Shown here: positions 60,094 through 64,000 of the stretch, piece after piece | How the letters are laid out: each line of letters starts with the position of its first letter | Position numbering within the stretch: position 1 is the stretch's first letter | Origin: JAAURB01 sp049647265 | GTDB lineage: Bacteria > Cyanobacteriota > Cyanobacteriia > Cyanobacteriales > Microcoleaceae | Reading direction: 5' to 3' | Length of the DNA: 64,000 bases | Assembly: GCA_049647265.1 (NCBI GenBank) | Contig: JBARXJ010000015.1 | Coordinates: 62,001 to 126,000 of the forward strand | Notes under the pieces: model-generated | Seen by the model: the letters and a program-made list of their open reading frames with translations, nothing else | Database searches by the model: none | Told to the model about the DNA's origin: nothing | Position numbers and translations under genes: made by a program

Positions 60094-60211
60094 CTGCCTA
60101 AAAATCTTGAGATAAGGAATTGATGAATACGAATTAATCAATCGGAATAATACTGTCATCTATTTCAATCGTCTATTATTCCATCAGGAGAAATCTATAT
60201 TTTTTAGGCAG
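60094..60211. repeat. 11-bp inverted repeat flanking a 96-base spacer
   Basis: CTGCCTAAAAA (60094-60104) and TTTTTAGGCAG (60201-60211) are perfect inverted repeats in the spacer upstream of the C39 transporter. They may be the ends of a tiny non-coding insert or arms of a leader RNA. No gene lies between. Confidence 0.5.
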
Positions 60212-60282
60212 CAACAACAATAGTCGCTATCCGCTATAGCGCTGATAACTGAGTTATTTAAACAAAGACGAAGAGATACTTT

Positions 60283-61665
60283 CTAGCGGTTTACTAACTC
60301 TTCTATGGCAGTCGCATCGGTGGGAAGCTGTTTTGTCAGCACTTCTGCCGCCTCATCTGTCACTAACACATCATCTTCTATGCGAATTCCGCGAACATCA
60401 GCAAACTGTTCGAGACGCTCCCAATTCACCATATCGTGATATTTTTCTCGGTATTCTGGATGATTTAAAATCCCAGGAACTTGATAAAATCCAGGTTCAA
60501 TGGTGACAACCATCCCAGTTTGTAAAGATCGATTTAATCGTAAAAATCCTAAACCAAAGCGTTGACTGCGGCTACGTCCGGATGCATATCCCGCCAAATC
60601 TCCTAAATCTTCCATATCATGCACATCTAACCCCAAAACATGACCCACACCATGGGGGAAAAATAAGGCATGGGCATCTTGTTCTACCAGCGTGTCGGGG
60701 TCACCTTTTAATATGCCTAAATCCACCAATCCTTGCGCCATCACACGGGCGGCTAACAAGTGAATATCCTCGTACTCAATATCGGGTTTAACCTGCTCTA
60801 TGCAGGCATGATGAGCCGCTTCGACCACTTCATATATGTCTCGTTGTGTCCCAGAAAATTCTCCCGAAACCGGCCAAGTACGAGTTACATCTGCGGCCCA
60901 ACCCAAGGGTGTTTCTGCCCCGACATCAGCCAGTAATAAATCACCCTGTTGCAGCGAATGATGATACTCCTGGTTATGCAACACTTCCCCATTAACTGTA
61001 ACAATACTGTTATAGGACGTTGCCATATTTTGCCCAATAATCACCCCTTCCATTGCCCCCCGAATATTCGCTTCATGGGTTGATTTGGCTGTGGCTGCCA
61101 TGCCGGCTTTATGGGCGGCAACGGTGACTTTAACGGCTTCTCGGAGTTGGTTTAAGGCAAACCCATCATGAGTCAGACGAAGCTGAATGATGGCTTGAAT
61201 TAATTCTAAGTCCATCCCTTTGGCTTGAGTCGGGAAATACACCAAGCGATTAAGAATTTGATGTTGTTCGGCTTGGGTGGCGGCATCTTGGACTAAAATT
61301 GTAGCGGCATCTTCTACTCGTTCGGGTAGATAAGATTTAGGAAAAGCATTATCGGCCCCAATTACAGTGGCAATTTGATCTCGAGTGGGGACTTCTCCAT
61401 GCCACAGTGCCGAACCGGGTGAAGGGTTATCTAAAAAGAGTTCTAGTTTGCCTTTTTCTATACGAATGACGGCATTGTCTAACGGGAGTCCGGCAAAGTA
61501 AAGAAAGTGACTACTGGCGCGAAACGGATAAATATTGGCGGGGAAATTCCGAGAAGGACTGGTTCCTGCCCATAATACAACAGGACCGTCTATCAACTGC
61601 GCTAATTTCTGACGACGGTTGCGTAAAGTGACGGCTAAGGCTTGAGTATCGGTAGGAAATTGCAT
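60283..61665 (-). CDS. pepP: Aminopeptidase P / Xaa-Pro aminopeptidase (M24B)
   Basis: 460 residues. The N-terminal domain has LWAGTSPSRNFPANIYPFRASSHFLYFAGLP. The pita-bread domain carries the five metal ligands: Asp in LLADVGAE, Asp in AADVTRTWPV, His in FFPHGVGHVLGLDVHD, Glu in VVTIEPGFYQ, and Glu in GIRIEDDVLVT. It is cytoplasmic and removes the N-terminal residue before proline, using two manganese ions. It has the usual length for cyanobacterial members. Start ATG 61665 gives MQFPTDTQALAVTLRNRRQKLAQLI, as expected for the family. It is monocistronic; tRNA-Cys lies about 175 bases upstream on the same strand. Confidence 0.94.
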   Translation of the reverse strand: MQFPTDTQALAVTLRNRRQKLAQLIDGPVVLWAGTSPSRNFPANIYPFRASSHFLYFAGLPLDNAVIRIEKGKLELFLDNPSPGSALWHGEVPTRDQIATVIGADNAFPKSYLPERVEDAATILVQDAATQAEQHQILNRLVYFPTQAKGMDLELIQAIIQLRLTHDGFALNQLREAVKVTVAAHKAGMAATAKSTHEANIRGAMEGVIIGQNMATSYNSIVTVNGEVLHNQEYHHSLQQGDLLLADVGAETPLGWAADVTRTWPVSGEFSGTQRDIYEVVEAAHHACIEQVKPDIEYEDIHLLAARVMAQGLVDLGILKGDPDTLVEQDAHALFFPHGVGHVLGLDVHDMEDLGDLAGYASGRSRSQRFGLGFLRLNRSLQTGMVVTIEPGFYQVPGILNHPEYREKYHDMVNWERLEQFADVRGIRIEDDVLVTDEAAEVLTKQLPTDATAIEELVNR

Positions 61666-61840
61666 TGGCGTAACTGAACGAAATTAACTCAGTGTTTGGC
61701 ATGACAAACTGCTACACACAAGATTGAGGCAGAATGGTCATGATTCTCAGAATAATTTATTATATCGTCTCAATTTAGCCTCAACTGTCAAGCTCAAATG
61801 AGTTTTTCTGTATGAGTACTCAAATCAAGAGAATTGAAAA

Positions 61841-61911
<71 letters not shown>

Positions 61912-62065
61912 GTAACTGCGATTTTGTAGTGTAGCATAATGTCAGATTGATTGACAAGCTCTAAGATCAGAAATTATTATCATCTTTGGGTGAGGATTCT
62001 CTTTGAACCACTGAGATTAAATCCAGTCTATTTTAAGATGTATCAATTTTCTGAATTTAGTAATA

Positions 62066-62971
62066 ATGTTAAAACCTGGGACATTGTGGGATAAACTAAG
62101 ATCTCAAACAAAGTATGCCTACGAATGTGGAGCCTTACAATCGATTTCGACCGAGTATGAACGGATAGAACAAAATGGGATTCGTTTCTTTGTGCGAATT
62201 ATCACCAATATCATCCGAAAAGAAGAAGCCAAACAAAAGCAACAACAAGCGGCTGAAGCGGGGGTTGAATTTGATCCTTTTTTACCTTACGAAGAAGATT
62301 TATTTATCGCTGATTTATCAGAAACCCATTTGTGCTTACTGAATAAATATAATGTGGTCGATCATCATTTATTAATTGTGACTCGTGCCTTTGAAGAACA
62401 AGATAATTTATTGACGTTTCCAGATTTTATTGCCCTGTGGCGCTGTTTAGTCGAAATTGATGGATTAGGTTTTTATAATGGCGGAGAAGCAGCAGGCGCA
62501 AGTCAACGCCATAAACATTTACAGTTACTCCCATTTCCTTTAATTCCGGACGGTACCTCATTACCCATCGCTGACGTTTTGGCAACTGCGGATTTTGATC
62601 GCGGCATTGGTACAGTGCCTAATTTCCCGTTTCAACATGGCTTAATTCGGTTAAATTGGCAAGCAAACGCCCTAGCCGAAACAATGGCTCAACAGAGTTT
62701 AGAGGCTTATCATCAACTATTAAAGACTCTCAATATTAAAGGCAAACAAGGTTTGACCGGACAACAAACACAAGCTTACAATTTACTGATCACTCGAGAA
62801 TGGATATTAATCGTACCGCGAAGTCAACACATCTATGAAAACATTCAAGTCAATTCTCTGGGAATTGGAGGGGCAATGTTAGTCCGTAACCGAGAACAAC
62901 TCGAACATCTCAAAAAAATATCTCCCTTTAAAGTTCTAACGGGTGTAACTGTTGAAAAAACAGAGGAATAG
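62066..62971 (+). CDS. Ap4A phosphorylase / ATP adenylyltransferase-type HIT-superfamily protein
   Basis: 301 residues. It has the Ap4A phosphorylase layout: an N-terminal segment (MLKPGTLWDKLRSQTKYAYECGAL), FDPFLPYEEDLFIADLSETHLCLLNKYNVVDHHLLIVTR in the middle, and the catalytic HIT-like motif H149-K-H151-L-Q153 in GASQRHKHLQLLPFPL. The C-terminal part has YNLLITREWILIVPRSQ. The enzyme splits diadenosine tetraphosphate with phosphate into ATP and ADP, and is cytoplasmic. The residue pattern HxHxQ is intact. The start ATG gives the family N-terminus. It follows tRNA-Cys in the opposite direction. Confidence 0.9.
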   Translation: MLKPGTLWDKLRSQTKYAYECGALQSISTEYERIEQNGIRFFVRIITNIIRKEEAKQKQQQAAEAGVEFDPFLPYEEDLFIADLSETHLCLLNKYNVVDHHLLIVTRAFEEQDNLLTFPDFIALWRCLVEIDGLGFYNGGEAAGASQRHKHLQLLPFPLIPDGTSLPIADVLATADFDRGIGTVPNFPFQHGLIRLNWQANALAETMAQQSLEAYHQLLKTLNIKGKQGLTGQQTQAYNLLITREWILIVPRSQHIYENIQVNSLGIGGAMLVRNREQLEHLKKISPFKVLTGVTVEKTEE

Positions 62972-62992
62972 ATTGTTTGAACTGCCATCCTC

Positions 62993-64000
62993 CTAAACTT
63001 GATGAATTTGAGAAATCACCCAATCAAAAGTATCGAGTACCTGTTGTAAAGTGGACTCATCTTGCAGAGTAGACAAACTCAAAGAAAGCGTTCTGCGTTC
63101 TGTTCGACTAACGGGTAAAGACACTCCAATAGAACTAAATCGATTTCTTAATTCTACCCAAGCTTCCGGTTGCTCAAAAGGCGGTTGATAACCATAATGA
63201 CTGGAGGAGATTTCTAAACGACTGGAAATATCAACTGTAAATAACGGATGCTGTGTTCGGCTTTTAGAATAGGCAACAGCGGCAAACCCACCGTAAATAT
63301 CCCCTGTTCCCCACTGAATATCCACTTCCGGATGATGTTTAATCACCCACTGATGAATCACCTTGGCAATGTCTGCTTCATCGCGACCCCAGCGGCTTTC
63401 TAACTCGTCAAAAAATGAATCTTCATCCCAACGCCGTCGTTCACCTGTAGTGCTTAATTTCCGCTGTTGGGCTTCTGTGGTTTGACCAATTAAACGGGGA
63501 ACTAGGGTTTTTAAGCCTTCTGCACCCACATACTGTTTAATTTCTAGCGCCCAGACTTCCACCGGGTCAGTTTGTTCATTGAGAAACTCCACCATCCGCC
63601 GCAGAGGGGCCGGAATATTATCGGCCACAAACACCAGGCGAATTTTGCGGGCCTGAATATTGGTTTTAACCGTTTGCCAGAAGCGTTCTTCATTGGCTGC
63701 CGAACCCAAAAACGTCTCAAACACCTGTTCGGGGTCGCTGCCTTGTTCTCGGCAGTTGGATTCAAAATTAGCAATAATCGATTCCATCGGCCAGTAAATG
63801 GCTAAATTAGCGGCATAGTCTAACATCTGACCCACCATTTTTTGGCGAGTTTCAGCGTTTGAGGTGCGTTTAACCTCAACCAACGTTGGAATTGCTTCTT
63901 GATCCAAAAATAAATGATCCGCTGACCAACGGCCCCCCGCATCTTCTTCGACAGGAATCGTCACATCCCGCGAAATCATTAGCCATCTGCGGGTTGTACC
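62993..64000 (-). CDS. PD-(D/E)XK nuclease-like protein (5' end cut by window edge)
   Basis: At least 335 codons; the frame stays open to base 64000, and the ATG at 63979 (MISRDVTIPVEED) is probably internal, since homologues I recall begin some residues earlier. The N-terminal part has Asp26 in HLFLDQ, LVEVKR with Glu35 and Lys37, and GQMLDYAAN with Gln51 and Tyr55. This D ... E-x-K ... Q-x3-Y pattern is that of PD-(D/E)XK nucleases such as NucS and Mrr-like proteins. The rest (IRLVFVADNIPAPLRRMVEFLNEQ, PVEVWALEIKQYVG) agrees with a nuclease-type N-domain followed by a second domain rich in aromatic residues. It may act in repair or defence; the substrate is open. Confidence 0.65.
   Translation of the reverse strand, partial: GTTRRWLMISRDVTIPVEEDAGGRWSADHLFLDQEAIPTLVEVKRTSNAETRQKMVGQMLDYAANLAIYWPMESIIANFESNCREQGSDPEQVFETFLGSAANEERFWQTVKTNIQARKIRLVFVADNIPAPLRRMVEFLNEQTDPVEVWALEIKQYVGAEGLKTLVPRLIGQTTEAQQRKLSTTGERRRWDEDSFFDELESRWGRDEADIAKVIHQWVIKHHPEVDIQWGTGDIYGGFAAVAYSKSRTQHPLFTVDISSRLEISSSHYGYQPPFEQPEAWVELRNRFSSIGVSLPVSRTERRTLSLSLSTLQDESTLQQVLDTFDWVISQIHQV

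Overview
The window is chromosomal DNA of a cyanobacterium, most likely a filamentous, Oscillatoriales-type strain (Planktothrix-like is my guess, not proven). Evidence: genes for photosystem II parts (psbM, a Psb32-type TPM protein), several families confined largely to cyanobacteria (DUF1818, DUF4079, probably TIGR02652, the PGM1-related ATP-grasp family), many copies of the HIP1 octamer GCGATCGC in both genes and spacers, and short tandem heptamer-to-nonamer repeats in spacers. Base composition is AT-rich and there is no rRNA, prophage or CRISPR array. Two tRNAs are present (Pro-GGG, Cys-GCA).

Layout. 1-1.4 kb: the 5' part of a TnpB (IS200/IS605 OrfB) gene running off the left edge. 1.4-9.4 kb: housekeeping genes (thioesterase, tandem Usp, psbM, rimK, obg, Psb32-like, a His-rich CobW GTPase, NAD kinase, comF). 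9.5-13 kb: a hypothetical protein and two lipid-linked-sugar glycosyltransferases (GT2, GT39-like). 13.5-16 kb: a large exported SGNH esterase with carbohydrate-binding-like and RTX modules. 16-17.7 kb: VOC protein, zinc-motif protein, gamma-carbonic anhydrase homologue. 17.8-31 kb: a signalling island of five multi-domain proteins on the minus strand (two hybrid kinases, an EAL phosphodiesterase response regulator and two HisKA_2 kinases), several of them visibly paralogous, interleaved with a HAD hydrolase, a methyltransferase and a DUF2780 protein. 31-34.3 kb: a GDP-mannose-dehydrogenase-like protein lacking its catalytic cysteine, divergent from a phosphoribulokinase paralogue lacking one of the two redox cysteines. 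34.3-41.1 kb: a tiny membrane protein, queG, a HAD protein, nurA, and a three-gene unit (SET protein, DapL-like aminotransferase, 2-hydroxyacid dehydrogenase); next to it lies a decayed second copy of the nurA 3' end, interrupted by a 166-bp MITE-like insert. 41.4-47.3 kb: an exopolysaccharide-type sugar transferase and an RND pump with its adaptor. 47.7-57.9 kb: DUF1818, tRNA-Pro, metK, HAD phosphatase, PGM1-type ATP-grasp ligase, TPR protein, an RGG-tailed protein, a DUF39 homocysteine-biosynthesis protein, DUF4079. 57.9-64 kb: an orphan C39-peptidase ABC exporter, pepP, tRNA-Cys, an Ap4A phosphorylase-type protein, and a PD-(D/E)XK-like protein cut by the right edge.

No single spectacular new system is evident. 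The best candidates for something undescribed are the SET/aminotransferase/dehydrogenase operon, the AlgD-like protein with a degenerate active site, and the PRK paralogue beside it. All function statements are from reading the sequence and recalled family knowledge; no database search was made.
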